The notes under the pieces were generated by a model. It saw only the letters and a program-made list of their open reading frames with translations. It made no database searches and was not told the origin of the DNA. From positions 728,506 through 792,505 of the forward strand of contig JAJEKV010000180.1 in assembly GCA_021234155.1 (NCBI GenBank): a stretch of 64,000 nucleotides of DNA, read 5' to 3'. The translations under genes were made by a program, and so were the position numbers. Below, piece after piece: positions 47,247 to 58,130 of the stretch (its first letter is position 1; each line of letters begins with the position of its first letter). Source of the stretch: Isoetes taiwanensis. Taxonomy: Eukaryota > Streptophyta > Lycopodiopsida > Isoetales > Isoetaceae.

Positions 47247-47690
47247 AAACACACAACTACCATTAACATTATTAACACAAACCATTGCATTTAACACATT
47301 TAAATTAAAATCCCCCTTAAACCCCCTTTGGTTTGGGTGCATATTCACACGGGGGGTTACGTAGGGCAGCGAGAGCCCCAAAAATATATTTACAATACAT
47401 GTACAAAATTAACACCATTAAGTACATTCTCTCAAACCTTATAGTATTTTGCAAGCCTTAATATACAGTATACAAAAACTTGTACATGCATACCCTACAA
47501 ATGAGGATCGCTATGTACGGTCCAGATCTTGGAATAAAGGGGTCATATGCCCATCCGACAGCTCTCGTTGCCCGGAGTAACCCCCCGTGTGAATATGCAC
47601 CCAAACCAAAGGGGGTTTAAGGGGGATTTTAATTTAAATGTGTTAAATGCAATGGTTTGTGTTAATAATGTTAATGGTAGTTGTGTGTTA
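47247..47690. repeat. Foldback element: about 120-bp inverted arms, about 190-bp spacer
   Basis: Left arm about 47247-47373 (AACACACAACTACCATTAAC ... ACGGGGGGTTACGTAGGGCA) and right arm about 47560-47690 are near-perfect reverse complements, including CCCTTTGGTTTGGGTGCATA. The innermost ends read GCAGCGAGAGC and GCTCTCGTTGC. The arms give mirror-image ORFs with the same peptide (VTPRVNMHPNQRGFKGDFNL). Either a foldback/MITE-type transposon or a recent inverted duplication. No target duplication identified. Confidence 0.85.
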
Positions 47691-47989
47691 GTTGTTATAT
47701 TAAAAAAAACTTTTGGCCCCTTTGGGGCCTTAAGGATGGTGTAGGGGTGCATGTAATATTGTGAATGGAGTTTTCTTAGTGCATGTAATATTGTGCATAT
47801 AATATCTGTGCATGGAGATTCCTTAGTGCATATGAATCATAATAGAAAATGGTAGTAGAGCTAAAAACAAGCCATTACATTCGAAGTCTTAATATTAAGT
47901 GTGACATAATACCATAATAGATAATAGACAAATGGTAACACGTTTAAAAAACAGACAGACTCTGAAACCTAAAACGTGATTACTCTCTG
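47691..47989. other. Noncoding flank of the foldback
   Basis: Contains an interrupted palindrome TTTTGGCCCCTTTGGGGCCT near 47710 and repeated TGCATGTAATATTGTG phrases (47750-47795). No gene recognised. Confidence 0.5.
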
Positions 47990-48960
47990 CAATGGCTTCA
48001 TGGACCACTGTTAAAGAAAGAAAAATTACCATGAGGCCAGAAAAGGGGCCAGTTCAAGCCATCTGTTAGAGCTGCCAGATTGGCACATGCATCCAAAGCA
48101 GTCGCATAAGTGTATTTATCTGGTTTCACCCCCTTCAGCATTCTCCAAAGCCTTCTTATTATTTCCATTCTGCACATATGCTCCAAGCATACTTGTCCAT
48201 GAGATAACATCACGGTAATGCATTTCATCAAACAATTGTGTTGCATTCTTAACATCTCCACAATAAGCATATGCTACAAAACAACAACAAGGTCTCCTTC
48301 AAAACCCATGGCAACAATGTTCTGATGGATCTTCTTTCCAGTTACCAGATCCATCATAGCAGCACAAGCATCAAGAGCATTCACATAAGTGACTTTATCA
48401 GGGACTATGCCCTCCAGCTGCATTTGCCTAAAAAATTCAAGTGCTTGATTCTCATGTCCATTCTGTGTACATGCTGTAATTATGGAGTTCCATGACACTA
48501 GATCATGGAGAGGCATTTTATGAAAAATATTCCGGGCCTCTTGGATGCTCCCTTGCTGGGCAAATGCTGCTAACATTGAATTCCATGAGACTACATCACG
48601 ATGGGGCATCTTTTCAAATACCATTTTAGCACCATCTAGGCTTCCAATTCTTACATAGACCCCAAGCATAAGGTTCCAGGAGAATACATTGGGTTCCTGA
48701 ATAGACTCAAATACTGCCTGAGCATCCTTCAAAGCTTCACATCTACCATACATTTCTACAAGAAGATTTTCCAAAAACCTAACTTTTCCATATCCATACT
48801 TATCAATATCCTTCTGAACCCTTCTGGCTCCTTCCAAATCCTTAGTCTTACCACAATGCCAAATGATAGAAGCCCTGAATCAAAAGCTTGAAATGTGATA
48901 GTCTTACCAGTAGAAGCTGTTTTGCAAGCGCTAAAGAAATTTCGGCCCAAAACGATTGTT
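47990..48960 (-). pseudogene. PPR protein fragment (PLS-type), frameshifted
   Basis: The open frame 48837-48274 (187 aa) contains about five PPR repeats: LVEMYGRCEALKDAQAVFES, VFSWNLMLGVYVRIGSLDGA, DVVSWNSMLAAFAQQGSIQE, DLVSWNSIITACTQNGHENQ, VPDKVTYVNALDACAAMMDL. Upstream in another frame IIWHCGKTKDLEGARRVQKD starts the array (48870-48810). After 48274 the repeats continue out of frame (YAYCGDVKNATQLFDEMHYR, then VKPDKYTYATALDACANLAA) to about 48030. Such plant proteins bind organellar transcripts. The editing domains (E, DYW) and a clear N-terminal targeting peptide are not seen. At least two frame breaks make it a probable pseudogene, though sequencing error or introns could explain one. 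Confidence 0.8.
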
Positions 48961-49964
48961 TTACCCCTCGAAACAGCAAGAGATACAGCAAGAGATGATA
49001 TAATTCATGCTAATCAGATGATTACCTGAAGTTGCAACAGGAGGAGTGTCACGGATCAATGACTTGAAGTCCTGAACTGGGTGCTGGAGAAGAGAGATAG
49101 TCTACTGTCCACTACTGTCATCACTATCAGCACCACCATCATGGCTTAAACTTTGATGGATTGGCAAGCATCTGCTTCAAGCACTCAGGTAGCTCGTATG
49201 CTGGAACCGGGTAAGCTCTGCCCAAATCCGATGCTGCCAGAAGCATAAGAAACATAAACGTAACTTTGCCCTAAAACACATTTCTTCGAACCATCTGCTT
49301 CAAGCTCGTATGCTGGAACCGGGCACTCAGGTAGCTCGTATGCTGGAACCGGTTAAGCTCTGCTCATCGGCCATTTTAAGTTTCTCCATCAGGCTCTATG
49401 AGACCTGCTTGAATCTGACCCACAAAACCACGCCCCTTGTTATAAGATCTGCCACCATTTTTTATGAAGAAGCTTCTCTCCTGCAACGACGATCTCTTAT
49501 GGTAGGCTTGCATGTTCAGCCCCTAAAATAAAAAGAGGGCTTTTGTTGTGAGCCCTTGGATGTTGGACCATTGGAAAAAAAAAAAAGCTAAATCAACGAC
49601 TAAGAAATGGTGCACTCTAGATGTACGCATTAGTACATCCATTCGAATACGCCATGAAATCTTAGGAAAACCTTTGTGAAAAGCGTACAAAAACACAAAG
49701 AAAACCCCCTGTTATTATGCTACATATTCAAGCTTAAAGTGTTTACGTTCCCCATTGTTTAAGTTTTAGCTCAATGCCATATGGCATAATTATAGTTTGA
49801 AGCAACCATGATACATGTACAATGCCCTGTCTGACTGTCTCTCCGCCAGTCAAAATTTTCTGAATGTCCCTCTGCCCCGATCGATGATCCATATCATGCC
49901 ACGTGGCACAATGAATGCAAAGTGATGTTTCCAAAAATGAAAAGGCATGAAATTTAATAGATAA
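48961..49964. other. Upstream flank of the PPR fragment, with triplicated phrase
   Basis: The phrase AGCTCGTATGCTGGAACCGG occurs near 49192, 49303 and 49333, twice preceded by GCACTCAGGT. No other gene recognised. Some of this may be the 5' exon of the PPR locus (a CTTACC/GGTAAG junction lies near 48905), but no start was identified. Confidence 0.5.
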
Positions 49965-51722
49965 TGAAAGAATAAGAATAAGAATAAGAATAGTTTTTTA
50001 TCGTCCACTGAGACCAATCGGCCTATGGGACCCAGAAGGAGCGCAGCAAACTTATTACTGTCCGGGTTAAAAAAACCCTCGCCCCAAAGGGTTTTCGAGG
50101 GAAAAACCGTGGCAGTAATAAGAATGCTGTCAAAATGTACAAGTATACATCATTAGGAAATAAATGTGTATGTACATGTCAAGCGCGTGCCCGAGGACAT
50201 AGCTGATCTCGCATGTCCATGACCTCCTGAAGGTATGATCCTAGCACCCGTACGGATGCCGTGCTCAATGTCACATGTAGCGGCTGGCCAGGCCTGACCA
50301 ACTCAGCATAGCGGCATAGCGCATCCGGATTTGATCATATGCTGGGCAACTTTGAAGGGTATGAGATTCATCCTCAATGACTCCCATTTGGCAGCATTGA
50401 CAGAGCCTGTCCTGACGTGGCTCACCAATCCATCTGCCTGTCTCAATTTGAAGATGATGTGCCCCTGTGCGAATGGAGGCAATGAGTCTGCGTCTTTTCA
50501 TGGGCAAGTGGGTGCGCAGGTAGCATTGGGGGCCTCGTTCCAATGTGGGATTTATGTGGCACTGGTAGTGTGCTGTCTTGACCTGTTCAAGGGCGCAGGC
50601 ATCCCAAAGCTTGCTGATGAAGCAAGCGTCAAGATATTGCCTCAAGCTATGGCGATCTGCCTCTGTTTGCACACGTATGCACCTGTGCTCCTGCACATTC
50701 CATCTAGACATCCATTGAGCTCTCTTTTCCCTCCAGCAGGCCTTGAGGCGATGTGGCCCCATTGCCATGATATAAGCTAGTTTAGGGAGACGAGCATCGT
50801 CGATATTGACCACCTTCTGGAAATAGATAATGTGGCGATCAAGGGCTGCCCTCTGAAGAGGCAAGAATCCTGTCTCCTGTAGTAGAATTTGATATGGGAC
50901 TGTGGACTTCACCCCTAGTGCTCGTACCAAGAAGGCTTTCTGCACCTGCTCCAAGCCATTCCAAGTAGCGAGGGATACTACTGGGCCCCATACTTCAACC
51001 CCATATAAAAGAACAGGCTTCACTAAGACCTTGAATAGGTGTGACTGATGGGTCCAATCATACAACTCCGCTCTATGACTATTGTTTTGCATTGCATATA
51101 GTGCCTTCCAGCCCACCGTAACTCGTAGTCGTATGGATGTGTCCCAGTGCATAGTAGAAGGAAACTCCACTCCCAGATATTTGTATATGGTTGCTACTTC
51201 CACATTCTGCCCTCGGTAACTGAAGGAGGGGATCCTCGGCTGTCGTGAAGATGATATAAAAACCACCTTAGTCTTGGCCAAGTTGACGTGCATATTAGTC
51301 GCTTGACAAACTGTGTCCAGGGCATTGAGATGTCGTTGTATATCTGCTGCTGTGTAAGCTAGGAGGTCTACATCATCAGCATATATTAACTGCTTGATGA
51401 TCTGGTAGAGAAGGTGAGCCCCGTCGCCCCCATTATCAGCAAGCCAGCTCTCCAATTGATCAATGTAAAGCCCAAACAATGTTGGGGAGAGAGGGCATCC
51501 CTGACGAACCCCAATACTACTATCAAATGGTTGGCTTGTCGGCTGCAACCGACCCGAGCATCTTTCATATAGCCTGTACACTGCATTCTGCAAATCTACA
51601 GGAACCCCCAGCTGTCGCAATCTTGCCCATAGTTTTTCCCGGGGCACAGTGTCAAATGCCTTCGCAAAATCCACGAAGCAACAATATAGATCCTGACGGC
51701 GGAGAGAATACAATGGATACAA
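49965..51722 (-). mobile_element. LINE family A, copy f: 5'-truncated, RT ORF open
   Basis: Minus-strand element. The 3' end at left shows the GAATAA-type tail (49967-49995), ATCGTCCACTGAGACCAATC, ATGGGACCC and a stem (CTTATTACTG at 50051 and CAGTAATAAG near 50113) around the GGTTTTCGAGGG core. The coding part is open from 51722 to 50271. The right boundary lies close to 51722, just before RT motif A, so it is a 5'-truncated insertion that lacks the endonuclease. Youngest-looking LINE-A copy in the window. Confidence 0.87.
50271..51722 (-). CDS. LINE-A reverse transcriptase, C-terminal 483 aa (truncated ORF2)
   Basis: Uninterrupted ORF. RT motif A CCFVDFAKAFDTVPREK at residues 14-30; motif B GVRQGCPLSPTLFGLYID at 71-88; catalytic YADD at 114-117; motif D KTKVVFIS at 150-157; motif E YKYLGVEF at 180-187. 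A long C-terminal region (HRAELYDWTHQSHLFKVLVK, LATWNGLEQVQKAFLVRALG) precedes a CCHC-type knuckle near 440-459 (CQCCQMGVIEDESHTLQSC). In LINEs this enzyme copies the RNA at the nicked target. The endonuclease is gone and the ATG at 51722 is simply the first Met after truncation, so it is not autonomous. The intact catalytic motifs indicate recent insertion. Confidence 0.9.
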   Translation of the reverse strand: MYPLYSLRRQDLYCCFVDFAKAFDTVPREKLWARLRQLGVPVDLQNAVYRLYERCSGRLQPTSQPFDSSIGVRQGCPLSPTLFGLYIDQLESWLADNGGDGAHLLYQIIKQLIYADDVDLLAYTAADIQRHLNALDTVCQATNMHVNLAKTKVVFISSSRQPRIPSFSYRGQNVEVATIYKYLGVEFPSTMHWDTSIRLRVTVGWKALYAMQNNSHRAELYDWTHQSHLFKVLVKPVLLYGVEVWGPVVSLATWNGLEQVQKAFLVRALGVKSTVPYQILLQETGFLPLQRAALDRHIIYFQKVVNIDDARLPKLAYIMAMGPHRLKACWREKRAQWMSRWNVQEHRCIRVQTEADRHSLRQYLDACFISKLWDACALEQVKTAHYQCHINPTLERGPQCYLRTHLPMKRRRLIASIRTGAHHLQIETGRWIGEPRQDRLCQCCQMGVIEDESHTLQSCPAYDQIRMRYAAMLSWSGLASRYM

Positions 51723-51998
51723 AACAGCTTGCAGATGCCAAAAAGGATCATATCCGAATTATGGCATCTAATATACAAAATAGTTAGGGTTTCCTGAAGC
51801 AACCTATAATAGTTTGTTGCTCAGAGATGGAATGGGTTTGTAGTTTTGCATTCTCATTGACCAAATTTAATTGGGCTACATCAAAGTAGTTTCTGTTAGT
51901 TGACGATTGAGATACAAGATTATAGATTGGTTTTATTGCTTTGATATAGTAGCATGCCTCATTTATGTTGCACGAAATATATCAAATTGGGAATGTAG
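51723..51998. other. Flank between LINE-A copy f and the DUS1 pseudogene
   Basis: No coding motif. The DUS1 exon 1 expected here (FMN-binding start, APMVxxSE type) is not visible. It may be further away, or lost. Confidence 0.4.
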
Positions 51999-52763
51999 GA
52001 AGTATGGTGCAGCTGCTGCTTATTCACCAATGCTACATTCTCGAATATTTTCTGAAAACGAGATTTATCGCAGAAACAATTTAGTACTTGCTCGGTAAAC
52101 TCTGGCTAGTACATGTGATTAACAACATGACATGTTTGTTAAATGCTAGAAGCCATATGCTTTATTGCAGCGTTTGATGGCAGGGGGGTAGACCATTATT
52201 TGTGCAGTTTTGTGGCAATGATTCAGATGCTTTATTGGCAGCTTCACAAATAGTAAAACCATTATGCGATTACATTGATATTAATCTAGGGTAAGCGATT
52301 ACATGCTCTAATTCAGGATAATTAAGCCTGTACAACGAGGTCTTTCAATCATTATATTTAATATGTTACATTGAAATTAACATTTGCATTTGATTACTCT
52401 TCAATTAACAATTATACCTTGTGTTGACGATGCTGCAGATGTCCGCAGAATATAGCGAGCTGAAGGAATTATGGAACCATTTTTAATGGATAACTTACTG
52501 TTAGTCTCATTGATTGTTTCTGAAACGGCATCCAACCTGGAGATACCTGTTTCCTGTAAAATTAGAGTTTTTCCTAAAGTAGACGAAATGGTGGCATATG
52601 TACAGATGTTGGAGGAATCAGGCTGTTGGCTATTCATGGAAGAACAAGAAAACAAAAGTGTTCTAGGACTACTCAGGCAGAATGGGGTTAGATTAAAGTT
52701 ATAAAAGAGGTTGTTCAAATACTTATGCTGGCAAATGGAAATGTTTACCACATAAATGATGGG
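51999..52763 (+). pseudogene. DUS1: tRNA-dihydrouridine synthase 1-like gene fragment, disabled
   Basis: Three exon-like blocks match the DUS1 family, which reduces uridine to dihydrouridine in tRNA using FMN and NADPH. Block 1 (51999-52094): RKYGAAAAYSPMLHSRIFSE then NEIYR, with AG and GTAAAC borders. Block 2 (52184-52290): RPLFVQFCGNDSDALLAASQ, IVKPLCDYIDINLG, with a GTAAGC donor. Block 3 from 52439: CPQNIA (catalytic Cys), FLMDNLLLVSLIV, IPVSCKIRVFPKVDEMVAYV, QMLEESGC, and IKEVVQILMLANGNVYHIND. Disablements: TGA after CPQNIAS, a +1 shift before FLMDN, loss of the VHGR block frame, and truncation at 52763 by a LINE-B tail. The N-terminal exon is absent. Confidence 0.85.
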
Positions 52764-53230
52764 TTTTTTTTTTTTTTAATGAACGTGGACCTTTATTACT
52801 CAAAAGAATACAAAGAGTACATAGGGGACTCAAAACCCAGTGGAGAAGATGTCCACTAGAGCAACACTACCCACCACATACATAACATAGAAAAGCAGAG
52901 AATACATATCACCACGAGTACAACTGTTTGCTATGAGTAGGTCTGAATATGAAGATATTGCTCCAAATGACACTCTTGACGTCATCCTTTAAGGAAGAAC
53001 ACTTGTATGCCTTCACAATGCGACTACGAGCATCGCTAAGCACTTGCATATCTGAAAAGACCTGTCCCTTGAAAATGAGGATATTTCGCTCTTCCAGATA
53101 GATCAGATGATCCAAGCAGATGATAAGTGGAAAGCCCTCTTTGCCAACTTGTCCCAAGAACTAGGATAGACTAACAATAGGACGTGCTGACTATTCAAGT
53201 CACAATGGAAAAGACTCAAAAGCCACTGCC
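52763..53230 (-). mobile_element. LINE family B 3' end, 5'-truncated
   Basis: The minus strand starts near 53230 (WQWLLSLFHCDLNSQHVLLL, VYPSSWDKLAKRAFHLSSAW) and continues with the terminal block DARSRIVKAYKCSSLKDD (53040-52980). It ends with TAATAAAGG about 20 bp before a T15 run (52764-52778), i.e. a poly(A) tail. Colinear with the family-B copy at 40540-41440 (WSWLLSLFHVTMKSQQVLLA, DAQARIAKAYHCSSLA). It ends a DUS1 pseudogene on one side and the methyltransferase-like gene on the other. Confidence 0.85.
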
Positions 53231-54131
53231 AAGCAAGTCGAACATGGTATATTCAAACCGTTTGCCAGACAACAAGGGCATGACATTATCCAGACTCTGG
53301 TTTAGTGCCTCGAGCTTTTGGAATTGAGGATCCAGTGCATCAAGAGTTTTCGCGGTGCCCTCTATCAGATCTCTGGTCTCTTGAAGCCTCTGCTCAAAAC
53401 CTTTCTCGTCTAGCTTATCCAATATGTCATCCACTTTGCTAATATCTGTATGCTGAGTGATATTCAAATCCGGCTTCTCTGCGTCAGACAATACATCTGG
53501 TTTGTTTTCCTCAACTTTTTCTTCCACGCTAGGGGTAAGCATTTTCTCTAGGGTCTCAAAGAAAGCATTCAAAAACCGACGCACCTTGTCGTCGAATTCA
53601 AAGGCTACGCTGCGTTTCCCTTGCATCATTGCTACTCTTGAGGCTGTCCCCGCGGAAAAGAAATCAAGCACGCACCCGTCTACTGGCACTAGTTCTCTCA
53701 CCATCTGATAGACATAAGAGGTTTTTGCCTGTGATTTAAGCACAAAGTCTCCTTCAATACCTGCCCAAGAATACTTTAATTTGCCAGTGAAGTATTGTAA
53801 ATACTTCTGCTTGGTTTTGGCGTCCACTTCCTCATTGCCTGTTATTTCATACTTGGGAAGCGGGGTGCTCTTCGGGCAGCTTGTGACCTGTGTTAGTCGG
53901 AGATCCAACTTTGGAACAATTGGTATTACCCGTGCCCCACTTCTGTTGACAAACATATGTGTAACATAATATTGAAACTCTTTCACATTTTTTTTGTTGA
54001 TCCATCCTTGCTCTTCATAAGCTCCAATTGACACATGAGACCCACCTTGGATTTGTTTCTGTCTGTACAGGCAGTTCGGAAGTTGCGCCGACCTCATAAA
54101 AATTACAAGATGATATACTTTGGTCGTTGTG
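53216..54131 (-). pseudogene. Amino-methyltransferase-like gene, downstream part
   Basis: Open frame 54097-53216 (293 aa as read, extending in frame upstream to the element edge with KVYHLVIFMRSAQLPNC). It contains SYVYQMVRELVPVDGCVLDF and FSAGTASRVAMMQGKRSVAF then EFDDKVRRFLNAF. This has the shape of the SAM-binding motif I of DNA methylase N-4/N-6-type enzymes (VLDxFxGxGT...GR..xGxExD), with the glycines partly lost. A charged helical tail follows (DISKVDDILDKLDEKGFEQR, DALDPQFQKLEALNQSLDN). The last residues LLGSGF and the stop come from the LINE-B insertion, so the true C-terminus is missing. Substrate unknown. Family assignment is from motif shape only. Confidence 0.5.
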
Positions 54132-54199
54132 ACATTAGGGCGGATTTGGGGTCTGAAAATGGCCTCCTATCAGCCAGTCCACGTCATATTTCCGCTCCT

Positions 54200-55600
54200 T
54201 TTTTCCCATGCCACCTAGGATATCAACATCTCATCATTACAGATTTACTTGGAATATTCTCCCGGAATAGGGGACCGCGCATTCATGGCGCCATATGTAT
54301 TTAATTTTGTTGGTTGTCAGACAGACTGATGCAACACGTGTCTCTTGGTTTGTCAGATACTTAAGCGTGCGTGTCACCGATTCTTGTGCTATTTTCATTT
54401 AGAGCCCATGGCCATACAAGCTTCCCGCCTTCCACATTTCAAAATTTGAATGTGTAGGTTGAAGCTTTGTATCGAACTTTCATTTCGGTGGCTGGCGAGC
54501 TGCGCTATATGGATGGTTCATGGAGAAGTTTAGGCCCTCCGTGAGTTCGACCGGAATCGACCGATTAAAAAATTCAACGCTGCATCAGCTATGCAAGTTG
54601 GATCTTGCGAGGGCTGATTTTTCAAAAGCGGGGCTGATTTTTTACCTCAGCCCAAGTTCGTGAGTTTTAAGCCGGTAACCAGCGGTTCGTCCATGTGAAC
54701 CCAACATTAACTTAGGGATCTTTACTTCATCCCAATACGGGCTTCCCCCCTTACAATTCGAAATTTGAATTTGCTTAATGTATAAAAGCATGGATTGTAG
54801 GAGAATGGACTTTTCGATTTCCATATGCGCGTTGCAAATTTCAAAAACGAGGTTAAATACGGACGTTCGGCTCACCACGAAGCGAATTGTCTTTGGGGCA
54901 TACAAATTGTACATCTTCATTTTAGCGCCGTCGCGATCGATGCGATATGGAAGCTCCAAATGATGTGTGGATAAGGATCCATCTGACTCACGAATATGCT
55001 CCAGTCTTCAATCGCAAAAAAGGAGGTCTAAAAAATAAGAACTTAGACATCGACATGTTGCGTCTTGCCTGCGGGCTCAAAAAAGTGTCGACATCCGGGG
55101 CGGATGGCGGTTTATATCCATTGGATCCGTTGAGTGGCAAGAAATCGTCATTTTCGGGGACGTTTCAAGTTTAGTCGGTTTTGTGGTGGCGGTAACTCGG
55201 CCTCTGGGATATTGTGAGAGATTGAGAGAGGATGAAGGCATTCGAAATCGAATACAGTTCCTTGAGATGAGCTGCTTCCGATAAGGAAGGGGAAATGTCC
55301 GTGAAGATGCTAATAAATGACATTATACTTTGCAATGTGAAGGGTTTATACATTCTTGAAGTATAAAGGTTATGGTGTTTGTGTTTAGATACCTCTAATA
55401 CAAGAAGTCTTTGACTACTGTTCACAATAGATTCCTTTAAAAATCTATTGCTATTTAAATTATAGCAAAAATGAGTCTTGAAACTCTTTAAGTAGTAGAA
55501 GAACTCTTTGACTAGTTATCCATTTGATGACCATTTTTTAAGAAAATATGGTATGTGACATTCTTATATGCAAACATTCATAAAATTTATGAACATTGAA
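54200..55600. other. Left interior of the TIR element
   Basis: Mixed-composition sequence with no recognised protein domain. Frames at 54642-54959 (minus) and 54947-55174 (plus) are short and unassigned. Two near-repeats AAATTTGAAT/CATTTCAAAATTTGAATGTG and AATTCGAAATTTGAATTTGC lie at about 54440 and 54755. Confidence 0.4.
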
Positions 55601-55619
55601 GGTCAAAGCCATCCTTGTT

Positions 55620-57380
55620 TAAAGAGGATCATATGATGCAAAATCTTCATGCGCAGAAGTAATTGCATATAAGAAATTCGCCTGGTGTGATCCTTGCGTA
55701 AAAAAAGTAAATAGAAACACAAATATTGAACTTACAACTTAGCGTAAACAAATAGTATTTTAATAAACCAACACTTTACATACTAACACTTTACACTTTA
55801 AATAAGATATTTCTTTCTTTCATTTTACTTGAAAGCTATTTTTTTTCAAGATGGATCACACCAAGCGAATAATACATATGCAAAAAAAAGGGACACACTA
55901 AATTCGCATGGTGTGATCCACTTTCTTATTTGTTGTCAAATTAAAATTAAACACAAGTACTCATTCCTATTTGTATCTAAAAGGCTTGAAGGATCACACC
56001 AAATTTAATAGTACATATGCAACAAAAATGGAACACACTAAATTAGTGATCGTGTGATCCACTTTCTTATTTGTTGTCAAATTAAAATTAAACACAAGTA
56101 CCCCTTCTCATTTAATGCTTTACCACCCCAAGTGCATAAAGTTATTAGTCCTTTTCAAGTACCCCTTCTCATTTAATGCTTTACCACCCCAAGTGCATAA
56201 AGTTATTAGTCCTTTTCAAAGAGCACATCTTTTTTTAAGAAGGATCACATCAAGGGTACATATGCAAAAAAAAATAGAACACAATCATTTCGCATGGTGT
56301 GATACGCTTTCTTGCTTGTTGTCAAATTAAACCTAAACACAAGTACCCCTTCCTATTTGCATCTAAAATACTTTACCAACTCTAGTAGTACATAAAGTTA
56401 TTAGCATTTCTCAAAAAGCAAACACTTTATCAATAAATGAGCACGTCACATATCCACACTTAACTTCAAATAAGACACATATATATTTCTTTTATTAAAA
56501 GATAATCAAAGTAATTTTACTATAGGAAGTCATCTTTTTCCAAAAAGATCACACCAAGCGATTTTTGTATAAGCTAAAAGGTTGGAATATACTAAATTTG
56601 CATGGTGTGATCCACTTTCTTGTTTGTTGTCAATAGATAATAACACCAAGTCCCTCATCAATAGTCTCCCATTTGCATATAAAATATGTATCATTCCAAG
56701 TTATATTATGTTTTATGAACTAAACTTTTTCAAAGAGGGTCTCAAAGCAAAATACAAACACTTAATCAATAAGCCAACACTTTACCAACAACCAAAGCTT
56801 TATTAAATAAGATTTTTATGTTATTTTATCAAACCTAACAATGTTTCCATATGTGACACTTTGAGTTAACTGATCCAAAGGCTCATGAAAGCGACATTTT
56901 ATACAATATATCTTTGGAGCTTTTGTGTCGTGGCATTAGTAAACACCTCTAATGGAGCAAATATTTTGTAACTCATTTTTTCAACAACCACGAATGCACG
57001 TCTTATCAAACATTTCTTCATTGCAAGGACACCATTCTCATAAGGCTTGCACAATTAAACTTAAAAGAGGTCATGGGACGACTTTCAAGCTCGGCTCCCA
57101 CAACTTTACAACGTAAAACTAGATGCCCATTGCCCTGAATGTATATCTTGGAAAAGCATGTCTCTTATGTCCATATTTTAGACAACAACGATGCTAGTAA
57201 TGCTTTTCCCTAGTCTCAAATCCCCGACATCTGATAAATATAGCCCAAAGAAAAATATTTGATTCAGTGAGTGAATATAAATCAAGAAGAGGGAAAAAAA
57301 GAAGCAAAAGGATCACATGACGCCGAAATCTCACTACACATTTACAAAGTGCATATGCATTTTTGCATGGTGTGATCCAT
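55620..57380. repeat. Array of hairpin-forming units (GGATCACACCAAGCGAA)
   Basis: Six units pair GGATCACACCAAGCGAA-type with TTCGCATGGTGTGATCC-type arms 40-60 bp apart: about 55625/55678, 55853/55903, 55991/56052, 56242/56289, 56546/56597 and 57310/57361. Loops share ACATATGCAA..AAA..RRACACACTAAATT. After most units comes ACTTTCTTATTTGTTGTCAA and AAACACAAGTACYCCTTC. The result is a diverged tandem family whose units each can fold. Likely subterminal/internal repeats of the host element or a MITE family amplified in place. Confidence 0.85.
56096..56217. repeat. Perfect 61-bp tandem duplication
   Basis: AAGTACCCCTTCTCATTTAA (then TGCTTTACCACCCCAAGTGC etc.) occurs at 56096 and 56157 with no difference seen, so it is recent compared with the diverged hairpin units around it. 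Confidence 0.93.
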
Positions 57381-58130
57381 GTATTATTGAGGGTGCAAAT
57401 TTGCAAATATCCTCCTCTTCAAATCCCTTCCCCCCTCCCTTCCCTTTTTTTTTTGCAATATACTATCCATAGCATTTATTTTGAACCCTATAGTTCTACC
57501 TATTCATTGCGTATGAATGTCGCTCCGGCGATGTAACTCCATAGTCACCCTTCGTTAAGGATAGCATTCTCACCCACGAGCCTATGGATAGATATCCTTC
57601 CACCGTCAGATCGATCGGTCGTTGAATTGTAAGACCTGAATGGCGGGGGCAATACGATGAATGGGAAGAGCTGAAAAGTAGGAAAACTTGAATGAAAATT
57701 TGGGTAGTAAAAACATGGCATGTAGCGTCGTTTGCTTGTCCGCACATCGCCTCGCCGTTGTTGCTTAACTCTATGCTCGCCCATAAAAACACTGGACACT
57801 ATTGGAGACTTGGATTCCAAATGAAGAGCGAAGCGGAGAGGATGCAATTAGCGGCGCTAATGTGAACAATGGAAATCTTGGTGCCAAAATTTGATAAGAT
57901 GGTTGGTGCATGTGGGCATGTGCACAGTAGGCGGGAAAAGTAGCCATTATTTTGGTCCGCGATACGATTTTCGAAAAATGCGGGCCATTAATGTGGTTGC
58001 AATGAATGCACAAACATGTCCTATGAAATTTCGCCATGTGGATGCCAAGTAAGTCTGCTCCTCTTTCTACTTGCCAACTAATACTGACTTTGGAAAAAAA
58101 TGCGCAAACATCATTGGTCGCGAGAAACAT
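57381..58130. other. Right interior of the TIR element
   Basis: No recognised gene. Minus-strand frames at 57545-57847 and 57771-58148 are open for about 100-125 codons without known motifs. They may be chance frames in a GC-richer end. Confidence 0.4.
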
